Of a DNA stretch of 64,000 nt, positions 1-8,057 are shown piece after piece. Location of the stretch: NCBI RefSeq assembly GCF_001905725.1, contig NZ_LIWB01000027.1, forward strand, positions 1 to 64,000. The letters run 5' to 3'. A program made the position numbers and the translations under genes. Position 1 is the stretch's first letter. Each line of letters opens with the position of its first letter. The notes under the pieces are model-generated. The model worked only from the letters and a program-made list of their open reading frames with translations, made no database searches and had not been told where the DNA came from. This DNA comes from Streptomyces sp. CB02400. GTDB taxonomy: Bacteria; Actinomycetota; Actinomycetes; Streptomycetales; Streptomycetaceae.

Positions 1-1007
1 AACATAGAGGCACCCCCCCCGGCTTCATGTCGCCGGAACAGGCCACCGGCGCGCAGGTCGGTACGCCGAGTGACGTCTTCTCCCTCGGCACGGTCCTCGC
101 CCACGCCGCCACCGGTGTGGAGCCCTTCGGCAGAGGCACCCCGGTCGCTCTGCTCTACCGGGTCGTCGGCGAGGAACCGGACCTGTCGGCCGTTCCCGAC
201 GAACTGCGCGGCACCATCGCCCTGTGTCTCGCGAAGGACCCGGCGCGCCGGCCTTCGGCAGCCGCGCTGGTCGCTCTGTTCACGGGCGGTGAGCTCCCGA
301 CCGAGCCGGTCCCGGCGGCCGTGCCCACGGTCGCGTACACCCGCGGCATGGATGCCGCCGATGCCGCGGAACCGGCGGCTCCCGTGAGGGCGGAAGCCCG
401 GCCGGCTCACACCGACGCTCCGCTGGAGCTCATCGACGGCGGCGAGGACCGCTTCCGGGGCATACGTTTCCGGCGCCTGTTCCAGGGGCTCCTGCAAGTG
501 GCGGCGCTGGGGGCGATACCCCTGGGCGTGGCCGTCGTGCAGGGCGTGGACGTGATCGCCAACTGGGCTGCCGTCCTGGCCTTGTACCTGACCTTCGCGG
601 TACCCACCGCCGCTTATTACTGGGCGGCCTGCCGCCCCTTCCGGGAGGTCTCCGAACTGGGCGTCGGCCACGAGGGAGTCACCCTTCGACGCGGTCACGA
701 CATCGCCGAGCTGCCCTGGCGCGAGTTCGAACGCGTCCTGGTGTCGGTCGGCTCGGCGCCGTACTCCGTCACTCTCTTCTGCCGCTTCCGCGACCCCGGC
801 GAGATCGACGTCACCGGTCTTCCGGCCAAGACGGTCTCCGTGCGTCCGCCGCTGGCGACCTTCACCCTCCTGGCCCTGAACCGGGCCGAACGCAACGCCT
901 CCTGCTCCGAAGTCCACCAGGCACTGGGCGCTTTCGCCCCGCCCGGCGTCTACCAACCGCACCCCAAGGTCCTCAAGCGGACCGCCCTGCACGGTTCCAC
1001 CCGTTGA
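1..1007 (+). CDS. Membrane Ser/Thr protein kinase, 5' end outside window
   Basis: The reading frame is open from the first bases of the window. It begins in the activation-loop region of a Hanks-type kinase (GF-MSPEQ, then the SDVFSLG segment of subdomain IX and the C-lobe ending near KDPARRPSAAAL). After a linker come two hydrophobic helices (window residues about 140-190, counted from the ATG at 27) and a soluble tail containing LPWREFERVLV, which resembles a PH-like fold. The ATP-binding lobe and catalytic HRD/DFG loops are upstream and not visible, so activity cannot be judged. A run of eight C (12-19) gives an extra proline before GF-MSPEQ compared with the usual GTPGFMSPEQ. No target or operon partner can be assigned. 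Confidence 0.85.
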   Translation, partial: HRGTPPGFMSPEQATGAQVGTPSDVFSLGTVLAHAATGVEPFGRGTPVALLYRVVGEEPDLSAVPDELRGTIALCLAKDPARRPSAAALVALFTGGELPTEPVPAAVPTVAYTRGMDAADAAEPAAPVRAEARPAHTDAPLELIDGGEDRFRGIRFRRLFQGLLQVAALGAIPLGVAVVQGVDVIANWAAVLALYLTFAVPTAAYYWAACRPFREVSELGVGHEGVTLRRGHDIAELPWREFERVLVSVGSAPYSVTLFCRFRDPGEIDVTGLPAKTVSVRPPLATFTLLALNRAERNASCSEVHQALGAFAPPGVYQPHPKVLKRTALHGSTR

Positions 1008-1049
1008 CCTCCAGGCGACCCGCCGGGCGGGCCCCGTCTAAACGGCCCG

Positions 1050-1630
1050 CTAAACGGCCCGCATCTCCCACAGCAGCAGCTCCGCCGCCGGGCTCACGGC
1101 GACCGCCTCGACGTCCTTCGCGTCCGTGAGGCGGGCCGCGTCGCCCGGGGCCAGGGTCTCGCCGTCCAGGGTCACCTCACCGCGCACCACGTGGACGTAG
1201 GCGTACGCCCCATCAGGTACGGCCGTCCGCTCCCCCGCCGTCAGCCGGCGTACGTGGAGCATCGCGCCCGCCTCCGGGAGGGCGTACGGGGTGGAGTCCG
1301 CTATGCCGGGGACGACCTCGTAGCGCGGGTCGCCCCCGGGCTCCAGCGGCGCCAGCCACATCTGGAGGAAGGTGAGGGGGCGGTCGCCCGCGTTGCGTTC
1401 CACGTGGCGGACGCCCGACGCGGCGCTCAGACGCTGTACGTCGCCGGGGCGGATCACCGTCTCCCGGCCCGTGGAGTCGCGGTGGGTCAGCTCGCCCTCC
1501 ACCACCCACGTCACGATCTCGGTGTGGCTGTGCGGATGCTCGTCGAAGCCGGCGCCGGGGGCGAGGTGCTCCTCGTTGCAGGCGATCACCGCGCCGAAGC
1601 GCAGGTTGTCCGGGTCGTAACGGGGGCCGA
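1050..1630 (-). pseudogene. Pirin-family protein, 5'-truncated duplicate
   Basis: This is the C-terminal three quarters of a pirin-like bicupin, with the metal-site segment HPHSHTEIVTWVVEGE intact. Reading leftward the frame is open to the stop at 1050-1052, but at 1630 homology to the full gene at 7336-7995 ends abruptly and the first residues of pirin are missing. An internal GTG at 1589 could start a 179-residue product, but no ribosome site or promoter is evident. The last 58 residues differ clearly from the other copy (ending LLWEMRAV instead of LVWEMAAR), although the middle 406 bp is almost identical. It is therefore best read as a recombination remnant. Confidence 0.8.
1225..1630 (+). 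repeat. 406-bp direct repeat, left copy
   Basis: Bases 1225-1630 match 7511-7916 in the same orientation. Reading both through, I found one difference (G at 1479, C at 7765; synonymous in the pirin frame). The two copies bracket about 5.9 kb holding the toxin and partner genes. Outside the repeat the sequences diverge at once: into different pirin C-termini on the left, and into a DUF397 remnant versus pirin N-terminus on the right. Confidence 0.95.
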
Positions 1631-1757
1631 TTGCGTCGAGGTTGCCGACGCCTGCCCCACCGGCTCCGTCTCCGTCCGCGACAGCAAGAACCCGTCCGGG
1701 CCGGTCGTCACCGTCGGCGCCGGCGTCTGGCAGGCCTTCGTCGACGGTCTGCGGTAG
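1629..1757 (+). pseudogene. DUF397 protein, 5'-truncated remnant
   Basis: From the junction at about 1630 the plus strand encodes the conserved end of a DUF397 protein: CVEVADACPTG, SVSVRDSKNP, then a terminal VWQAFVDGLR and a TAG stop at 1755-1757. The first part of the domain (normally WRKSSYS...) is absent because the sequence switches to pirin DNA. DUF397 genes usually sit beside XRE-type regulators in Streptomyces, so this fragment points to the origin of the DNA at this boundary. The reading frame by chance stays open back into the pirin copy, but that part is antisense to pirin and not a real gene. Confidence 0.75.
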
Positions 1758-2188
1758 CCGAGCGCACGCAGAAGCAGGCCTTCTTGAACTGAAGCTCCCA
1801 GGTCGACCGGCAGCACGGGTGGCAGGTTCCGGTCAATCACCAGTGATCGAATCCAGGAGCGAGGCACAGCTTCACCACAAGTAACCCACTGGATCTGCAC
1901 CCCTCTTTCGCCAATCTTCCCAAGTTGCTTCTCGGCCAGGTACTGATCGGGATCTTGTGGCGTGATCTTGGTGCGTGCCTACAGTTACCCGCTGTGCCTG
2001 ACGGAGTAAGTCGTTCCGTCAGCGCGCGGTCACAGGGCAGATGAGGAGCGCCATAGTCGCAGGGGAAAGGGCCTCGCCGTGCTACAAACGCGGTCGCCAA
2101 GGCGTGCGGCGTTGGCTGCTGAGGGGTGGTCTCCTTCCTTCGTCCGGGGCTTCTCCGTCTGCCTCCGTCATCGACGAAGGATGCCTCA
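1758..2188. other. Intergenic DNA between DUF397 remnant and toxin gene
   Basis: This 431-bp stretch is less GC-rich than its surroundings and holds no gene I can support. It contains a perfect 8-bp inverted repeat, CTGACGGA at 1998-2005 and TCCGTCAG at 2015-2022 with a 9-nt loop, which could be an operator or a weak terminator. The promoter of the toxin gene must lie here or just after. A ribosome site GAAGGA (2176-2181) lies 7 nt before the GTG at 2189. Confidence 0.5.
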
Positions 2189-5100
2189 GTGTCTTTAAGT
2201 CGCCCTCACAGATCATCTGACGACCCGCCCGGCAGATCTCCACGACGTACTCGCGGCGGCTCCCGGCAAACGTCCCGTGTCCGACGGTTGTCCTCCGCCT
2301 CCGTTCCCCTCGTACCGCTGGCGGTCGTCGGCGCAGTGCTCGCAGGGCTGATCGGGCCTGAACCCCCGTCCGTCGACCGTCGAACCGACATCGGCAGTGT
2401 CGTCGACAGTTACGACGGATTCGACGCCGAGGCCGCCGAACAGCTCCGTCAGGATCAGTGCCTGATGGCCGACGCTCTACGGGTGGGCGGGCCGACGATG
2501 GGCACGGTCGCACAGGCAGGGCTGAACCTGGCCCCTGAACAGTTACGTGCCACCGCCAACCGCGAGTACTGGACCGACACCCCTCTGGCCACTGCCTTCC
2601 AGCAGGACAGGGACGCCATCGACCAGAACCTCGGAGTACTTGACGCACGTCTGGACGCCTGGCAGGTCCCGTTGGACGGACTGCCGGTGCCGAGCGGGTT
2701 CAAGTCGAGCGCCGACTTCTACTGGCCGCCCGGCGTGCCCAGCAGCACCGGTGAGGATTTCTTCGGCCAGGTCGGCTACTCGAAGTGGCTCGGGGAGCAG
2801 TACTGGAAGAACGAGGGCCTCTTGTACGAGGACCCGACTCCCGGGGCCGACGAGGAGACCGTTCAGGCGGTCAAGGAGCTCGGTGACCCCCTGTACTCGG
2901 AGGCCGATCCGTCCCTGCCGAGCGATCAGTGGCAGCAGGCATACGCCGAAGAGCAGGCGTACGACGACCTGACCGACGGCTTCCACGGGATGAGCGCGGA
3001 CGACGCCCGTCTCTTCCTCTCCACCGGAGGCTTCCCGCGTATCGCGCCCGAGCCCGGCAGCCTCGCGTTCCGGCTCGCCGTCGAGGACCTGAAGACACGG
3101 TTCGCGGCGTGCGCCTGGCGCAACCCGATCGACCCCAGCCGTGTTCTGGGCCAGGAGGTGGCCACCGCATCGGCGGAGTGGCAACAGGAGATCGATTCCC
3201 AAGCCACCCAGCGCAACCAGATCGTCAACGCCAACCGTGACGCCACGAAGGCCCTCGCCACCGGCGCCAAGGCGCTCGGGGAGATGCTGGGCCAGTCCTG
3301 GACCGCCGACCACCTGGCTCGCTGGCAGGACTACTGGTCGCCCGGCGGTGTCGGCTGGATCGGCAACAGCCCGGTGGTCATCCACGTCCACGCCGCGTCC
3401 GACAAGTGCTTTGAGATCGCGAGCAACTCGCATGCCGACAGCGCTTGGATGCAGATATACACCTGCGACGGCGACGCAAACCAGAAGTGGCGGATCGAGG
3501 GCAATGCCCTGGTGAATGTCAACTCCGGCAAGTGCCTGGGCGTGAAGCGCGACGGAACATCCAACAGCAGCCGCGTCAAGCAGTGGACGTGTAGGCAGGA
3601 CCGCGCCCAGGAGTGGGAGTACACCTCCCACGGTACCACCCAGCTCCGGAACAAGGGCACCGGCGAGTGCCTGGACCTGGACAGCATCGCCAACTTCGGG
3701 ACCGGCTGGCTGTCGACCTGTAACGGCACGGACCAGCAGAAGTTCGACATTGTGCCGTCCGGGCACAACGGCACGGACGATCTCGACTACCCGACACAGA
3801 CCCAGTTCGCCCAGGCGACCAAGGGCATCACTGCTGCCCGCACCGAAGCGGCAAAGCAACTGAGTCTCATCAGGCGGCAGGCTCAGATCGCGGGTATGGC
3901 GGCAGCCGACTCCGACGAGTACATGGAGGACGCCTACGCCATCGCCGACAGCCTCGGCGCACCCCGAGGCCGAGCCCTGCTCATGGGGCAACAGAAGGCA
4001 CAGGTCACCAAGGCATCCGCCGCCGCGCTGAAGGCGATGATCGCGGCCGGCGAGACCGCGTACGCTGCCACCCGCGCCTCCGCCGGCGACAGCGCGACCA
4101 TCGCCGCCCGCGCGGTGACGCAGGCCGCCGGGACGCGGGCCGCGTTCCGCACCGCAGCCGCCCAGGCGGCCAAGGAGCAGGCGAAGGCGTCGGCCGAAGC
4201 AGCCGCCGTCCAGGCGGGCAGGGCCAAGGCCGCCCGAGACACCGCCAAGACCAAGCTCACCGAGACGAAGAATGCCGAGGCCGACGCCAAGGCCGCAGCG
4301 GCAACCGCGCACGCCAAGCGGCTCGCCGCCGAGAAGGAGGAGAAGACAGCCAAGGCGGAGAAGGAGACCTCCGCGCAAAAACAGGCCGAGGCCGCCCAGC
4401 ACAAGGCCGACGCCCAGGAGTACGCGGCCCAGGCCAAGGACGCCAAGGACCTCGCGGAGACCGCCGAAACCACCGCCACCGAGAAACGCAAGGGTGCGAA
4501 GGCGGCCCGGGACAAGGCCAAGGCCCTGCGTGACGACGCCTGGGACGCTCAGCAGAAGGCTGACGCCGCCCGTGCCAAGGCCGACGCCAAGGAGGCGTAC
4601 GCCCAGGCTTCCGAGGCCGACGCCAACGCGCAGGAAGCCCGGAAAGCGGCCGACGAAGCCGATGCCGCCGCCGACAAGGCGGAGACGGCGGCGACCGCCG
4701 CACGCTCCGAGGCGGACAAGGCGACCAAGGCCGCGGCCGACGCCGACGCGGCGGCCACCCGAGCCGAGGCCGCCGCCAAACGGGCCCGAGCCAACGCCGA
4801 CGACGCCGAAGCGGCCAAGCTGAAGGCGGACGCCGCGGTGAAGACGGCGACGAGCACGGCCGCGGATGCCATTGACGCGTCCAAGGCCGCCGCAACGGCC
4901 GCCCGTTCGGCAGTCGCGCTCGCCGACGAAGCCGAAAAGGAGGCCGCCGACGCCAAGAAACAGGCGGACGCGGCCAAGGCCGAGGCTGCCACCGCACTCA
5001 CCGGCTCCAACAAAGCCGCCGGCCATGCCTACACCACCTCGCAGGCAGCGGTGGACGCCGGGAACGCGGCCGCACGGGTCGCGGCTCCGGCGAACGACGC

Positions 5101-6844
5101 CATCCAGCTAGGCTCGCCCTACGTCACCAGCGACTCGGCCGCCGGACTCGCCGTGCTGACCGGCCAGTCGTCGAAGACGATCGCCGAACAGCAGCAGGCC
5201 GTCGCCGAGGCACACGCGGCCAACGCGCAGAAGGCGGCAGCCCAGGCGGAGAGCGTCGCGAACGCGGCGAGCGGCGACGCGAAGGCTGCCTACACACTGG
5301 CCGCCGACGCCCTCGGGTACGCGGCCGACGCCCGCGCCTCCGCCAAGGAGGGCCTCGGTTACGCCGCCGAAGCCGCCTCGTACGCGTCCCAGGCGGCACA
5401 GTCACTCACCCGCACCATCGCCCACAACACCCAGGCCACGAAGGACGCGGCAGCGGCCGACAGCGCCGCAGGCCGCGCCGAGGGCCACGCCGAGGACGCC
5501 CGCGACTCGGCGGACGAAGCCGCCCTGGACGCCGATGCCGCCCGCACCGCGGCAACCGAGGCGGAAGAGGCCGCCAAGGACGCCCGAGACGCCGCCGATC
5601 AGGCCGCCATCGAAGCCGCAGCAGCGGAAGAGGCCGCCAAGGACGCCCAGGAATACGCCGAATCGGCCCAGCAAGCGGCCGACCAGGCCGAGAAGGAGGC
5701 GAACGCAGAACAGATCGAGACGGGAACCGTCGTCGACGCGTCCGGTGCGCCCATCGGCAACATGTTCTATGTCGTCGACCACGTCGAGAAGGTCGGCGAT
5801 CCCCAGGTCGTCAGGAAGACCGACGGCTGCGACGGGTGGATCGACAAGCTCTTCTACGACGGCGACTGCACGATCACTTCGAAGATCCGGTTCAAAGCGG
5901 TCCTCGACTTGTACCTGTGCACCGCACAGGATCTGAATCCGTCACAGTCCACCTGCCCTTCCGGCGCGACTGTCTACCTCGGCGAGTACCCGACCACGGA
6001 ACTGTCCACCGAGGTCACGCACACCATCACGATCGCCGAGTACCAGGAGGACATCGACCCGGTCGACATCCTCTTCGGCAGCTGGATCAAGTGCGCCCAG
6101 AAGATCGCCCCGGGTGGTGCAGACGGAAGCTGGGGCGGATGCGCCTGGGCAGCCGTGGATGTCGCGGCCCTGTTCGCGGGCAAGATCCTCAGGCCCATCG
6201 CGGACGCCGTCAAGGCGGTCGACGCCGCCGCGAGAACCGGCATCGGCTTCACTGACGCGTACAACACCTTGCGTGCGCTCGGGTTGGCCGAAGACGTCGT
6301 CCTGCGGATCGGGGTCAAGGGGCTCGACGGACTCGTCAAGACCTGCACCAGGGTGGACCGCGCATCCCTGACTGCGCAAGCGGCCACAAGTGTTGGCGGA
6401 TGTCCCACAGGTTTGGTCGCCTACAACAGCGACGAGCTGAGCCGCATGGCGTACACGTTCAGACAGGCTTCCGGATACTACGGGGCCGATCACAACGTCG
6501 CCGTCGCGAAAGTACCGGGGTGGAACGATCCCAAGACCGGTGACCTCGTCGTCGGTAACAGCAAATTCGCCGGCCACTCCGAAACGGAGATCCTGGATAA
6601 ATTGAAGGCCAAGGGATTTGATCCCAAGCAGATCACCGCTCTGTACACTGAGCGGCAGCCCTGCCCAGACTGCGCCAGTGAGTTGGTCGGCGCCCTCAAG
6701 GCTGGCACACCAGTGACGTGGTCGGTTCCCTACCAGCCTGCCTTCGCAAGTGCGGCAAAGCAGCTGCTGGCAAAGTACATCAGACAGGCCGGTGGAGGGC
6801 GAACGGCGCGCTCCCTGATGAGTGACCAGCCCTCGGAGGAGTGA
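2189..6844 (+). CDS. Exported ricin-lectin / coiled-coil / deaminase polymorphic toxin
   Basis: The start is placed at GTG 2189 because GAAGGA lies 7 nt upstream; an in-frame GTG at 2126 has no good site. The 1551-residue product has an Arg-rich N-terminus and a hydrophobic segment (about 38-55) that acts as a Sec signal or anchor. An unclassified region follows, then a ricin B-type beta-trefoil (about 400-525; repeated Cys and QKW/QEW/QKF motifs). Next is a roughly 650-residue Ala/Lys/Glu/Asp coiled coil (about 530-1180), a Cys-rich linker, and a C-terminal deaminase-fold domain with H1463-x-E1465 and P-C1492-x-x-C1495, the zinc and catalytic signature. The NVAVAKV, HSE and ERQPC pattern resembles the XOO_2897-type nucleic-acid deaminases. 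TTA codons at 2195-2197 and 2543-2545 imply bldA control. The lectin may bind a surface glycan; the substrate is unknown. Confidence 0.85.
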   Translation: MSLSRPHRSSDDPPGRSPRRTRGGSRQTSRVRRLSSASVPLVPLAVVGAVLAGLIGPEPPSVDRRTDIGSVVDSYDGFDAEAAEQLRQDQCLMADALRVGGPTMGTVAQAGLNLAPEQLRATANREYWTDTPLATAFQQDRDAIDQNLGVLDARLDAWQVPLDGLPVPSGFKSSADFYWPPGVPSSTGEDFFGQVGYSKWLGEQYWKNEGLLYEDPTPGADEETVQAVKELGDPLYSEADPSLPSDQWQQAYAEEQAYDDLTDGFHGMSADDARLFLSTGGFPRIAPEPGSLAFRLAVEDLKTRFAACAWRNPIDPSRVLGQEVATASAEWQQEIDSQATQRNQIVNANRDATKALATGAKALGEMLGQSWTADHLARWQDYWSPGGVGWIGNSPVVIHVHAASDKCFEIASNSHADSAWMQIYTCDGDANQKWRIEGNALVNVNSGKCLGVKRDGTSNSSRVKQWTCRQDRAQEWEYTSHGTTQLRNKGTGECLDLDSIANFGTGWLSTCNGTDQQKFDIVPSGHNGTDDLDYPTQTQFAQATKGITAARTEAAKQLSLIRRQAQIAGMAAADSDEYMEDAYAIADSLGAPRGRALLMGQQKAQVTKASAAALKAMIAAGETAYAATRASAGDSATIAARAVTQAAGTRAAFRTAAAQAAKEQAKASAEAAAVQAGRAKAARDTAKTKLTETKNAEADAKAAAATAHAKRLAAEKEEKTAKAEKETSAQKQAEAAQHKADAQEYAAQAKDAKDLAETAETTATEKRKGAKAARDKAKALRDDAWDAQQKADAARAKADAKEAYAQASEADANAQEARKAADEADAAADKAETAATAARSEADKATKAAADADAAATRAEAAAKRARANADDAEAAKLKADAAVKTATSTAADAIDASKAAATAARSAVALADEAEKEAADAKKQADAAKAEAATALTGSNKAAGHAYTTSQAAVDAGNAAARVAAPANDAIQLGSPYVTSDSAAGLAVLTGQSSKTIAEQQQAVAEAHAANAQKAAAQAESVANAASGDAKAAYTLAADALGYAADARASAKEGLGYAAEAASYASQAAQSLTRTIAHNTQATKDAAAADSAAGRAEGHAEDARDSADEAALDADAARTAATEAEEAAKDARDAADQAAIEAAAAEEAAKDAQEYAESAQQAADQAEKEANAEQIETGTVVDASGAPIGNMFYVVDHVEKVGDPQVVRKTDGCDGWIDKLFYDGDCTITSKIRFKAVLDLYLCTAQDLNPSQSTCPSGATVYLGEYPTTELSTEVTHTITIAEYQEDIDPVDILFGSWIKCAQKIAPGGADGSWGGCAWAAVDVAALFAGKILRPIADAVKAVDAAARTGIGFTDAYNTLRALGLAEDVVLRIGVKGLDGLVKTCTRVDRASLTAQAATSVGGCPTGLVAYNSDELSRMAYTFRQASGYYGADHNVAVAKVPGWNDPKTGDLVVGNSKFAGHSETEILDKLKAKGFDPKQITALYTERQPCPDCASELVGALKAGTPVTWSVPYQPAFASAAKQLLAKYIRQAGGGRTARSLMSDQPSEE

Positions 6845-6851
6845 GAGGTAC

Positions 6852-7274
6852 ATGGCCGAGTACGAGTTCGACCTTCCTCCGAAAGCCCCACCTGAAGTCA
6901 TCGCCGAGCGCGAAGAACTGGCCGATGAGGTCTGCCGGGAACTGGCTCGGGCCGGGCTTCCCGTTCACCGAGGGGACCTCAGTGACAAACCGCACAGCAA
7001 GCCTGGTGCGGACGTGCACATCGAGTCTTTTGAAGACGGCGGGGTGTACGTGGACTGGGGCACCGCTGATGAACTCAGGGAAGCCGCTCTCGAACTGTTC
7101 GCGAAAGGCATTGACTACGCGGACCCGCCCCCGGTCGTCCTCCACCACAAGAACGTCCACGACTGTATGCGTGATGCTCTTGTGAGAATCCTGGCGTCCG
7201 CGGGGTTTCAGGTCGAAGAAGCGGATGGTTTCACACACGGAACTGCGGTCCATGTAAAGGGGCTACGGCCCTGA
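6852..7274 (+). CDS. Putative immunity protein of the deaminase toxin
   Basis: This 140-residue, acidic, cytoplasmic-looking protein begins 7 nt after the toxin stop, so the two are surely cotranscribed. ATG 6852 is preceded by purine-rich GAGAGG; an in-frame ATG at 6822 lies inside the toxin gene. I recognise no named family. The two halves look like diverged repeats: CRELARAGLPVHRGD then GADVHIESFEDGG, and ALVRILASAGFQVEEAD then GTAVHVKG. The toxin-then-small-gene order is the usual arrangement of polymorphic toxin and immunity genes, so neutralising the deaminase is the likely role. This is inferred from position only. Confidence 0.65.
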   Translation: MAEYEFDLPPKAPPEVIAEREELADEVCRELARAGLPVHRGDLSDKPHSKPGADVHIESFEDGGVYVDWGTADELREAALELFAKGIDYADPPPVVLHHKNVHDCMRDALVRILASAGFQVEEADGFTHGTAVHVKGLRP

Positions 7275-7285
7275 TCCGACCGTTC

Positions 7286-7331
7286 GCAGGCCCCGCCGAA
7301 GCCGAGCTGTACCGGCTTCGGCGGGGCCTGC
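7286..7331. terminator. Bidirectional terminator between immunity and pirin genes
   Basis: Perfect 19-bp inverted repeat: GCAGGCCCCGCCGAAGCCG at 7286-7304 and its complement at 7313-7331, with an 8-nt loop. It starts 12 bp after the immunity stop and lies 5 bp from the end of the leftward pirin gene, so it can end transcription from both sides. Confidence 0.8.
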
Positions 7332-7335
7332 CGCG

Positions 7336-7995
7336 TCACCTCGCCGCCATCTCCCACACCAGTAGCTCCGCGTCCGACGCCCCCGCCACCGCGTCCACCC
7401 CCCGCGCGTTCGTGATGCGGGCCGCGTCGCCCACGCCCAGCAGTTCACCCTCCAGTTCCACCTCACCCCGCACCACATGGACGTACACGTACGCGGCGTC
7501 GGGGACGGCGGTCCGCTCCCCCGCCGTCAGCCGGCGTACGTGGAGCATCGCGCCCGCCTCCGGGAGGGCGTACGGGGTGGAGTCCGCTATGCCGGGGACG
7601 ACCTCGTAGCGCGGGTCGCCCCCGGGCTCCAGCGGCGCCAGCCACATCTGGAGGAAGGTGAGGGGGCGGTCGCCCGCGTTGCGTTCCACGTGGCGGACGC
7701 CCGACGCGGCGCTCAGACGCTGTACGTCGCCGGGGCGGATCACCGTCTCCCGGCCCGTGGAGTCCCGGTGGGTCAGCTCGCCCTCCACCACCCACGTCAC
7801 GATCTCGGTGTGGCTGTGCGGATGCTCGTCGAAGCCGGCGCCGGGGGCGAGGTGCTCCTCGTTGCAGGCGATCACCGCGCCGAAGCGCAGGTTGTCCGGG
7901 TCGTAACGGGGGCCGAAGGAGAAGGCGTGCCACGTCTCGATCCCGGCCGCCGGATCGCCGCCCTGGTAGCGCTCGTGTGCGCGCCGTACGTCCAT
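7336..7995 (-). CDS. Pirin-family bicupin protein
   Basis: This is a full-length 219-residue pirin/YhaK-type protein. ATG 7995 gives MDVRRAHERYQGG, the normal start of the family. The N-terminal cupin holds HPHSHTEIVTW and a conserved ERNA segment; the C-terminal half is the second barrel. Members are cytoplasmic metal-binding proteins, some with quercetin 2,3-dioxygenase activity, but the substrate here is unknown. It is divergent from fasR with 62 bp between the starts. Its 3' half is duplicated at 1225-1630, and its last 58 residues differ from that copy. This suggests the C-terminus arrived with the toxin cassette. Confidence 0.85.
   Translation of the reverse strand: MDVRRAHERYQGGDPAAGIETWHAFSFGPRYDPDNLRFGAVIACNEEHLAPGAGFDEHPHSHTEIVTWVVEGELTHRDSTGRETVIRPGDVQRLSAASGVRHVERNAGDRPLTFLQMWLAPLEPGGDPRYEVVPGIADSTPYALPEAGAMLHVRRLTAGERTAVPDAAYVYVHVVRGEVELEGELLGVGDAARITNARGVDAVAGASDAELLVWEMAAR
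7511..7916 (+). repeat. 406-bp direct repeat, right copy
   Basis: Partner of 1225-1630, offset by 6286 bp, same orientation, one mismatch (C at 7765). It lies inside the intact pirin gene. Recombination between the copies would delete the toxin and immunity genes and leave one complete pirin gene. Confidence 0.95.
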
Positions 7996-8057
7996 CACAC
8001 GGTCCACCGTAGACCCGGCGACACGCGCGGCCGTACCGATAAGGCAGTCTTGTCCCC

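Noticed and set aside
1191..1757. Long plus-strand frame running from antisense pirin into DUF397
   Set aside because: The first 146 codons are antisense to the pirin sequence and match no family; only the DUF397 end is real. The open frame is a by-product of high GC.
1586..1900. Minus-strand frame with LPVDLGASVQEGLLLRALG, resembling a transposase fragment
   Set aside because: No catalytic motif, no terminal inverted repeats, and it overlaps the DUF397 remnant antisense. Too weak to call an insertion sequence.
2543..5026. 827-codon open frame antisense to the toxin coiled coil
   Set aside because: Gly/Leu/Val/Arg-rich shadow of the Ala/Lys/Glu codons; no ribosome site and no domain.
3934..5577. 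Repetitive Ala-rich segment as a collagen-like or DNA repeat array
   Set aside because: The repetition is in amino-acid composition (coiled coil) with no fixed nucleotide period, so it is neither a tandem DNA repeat nor a CRISPR.
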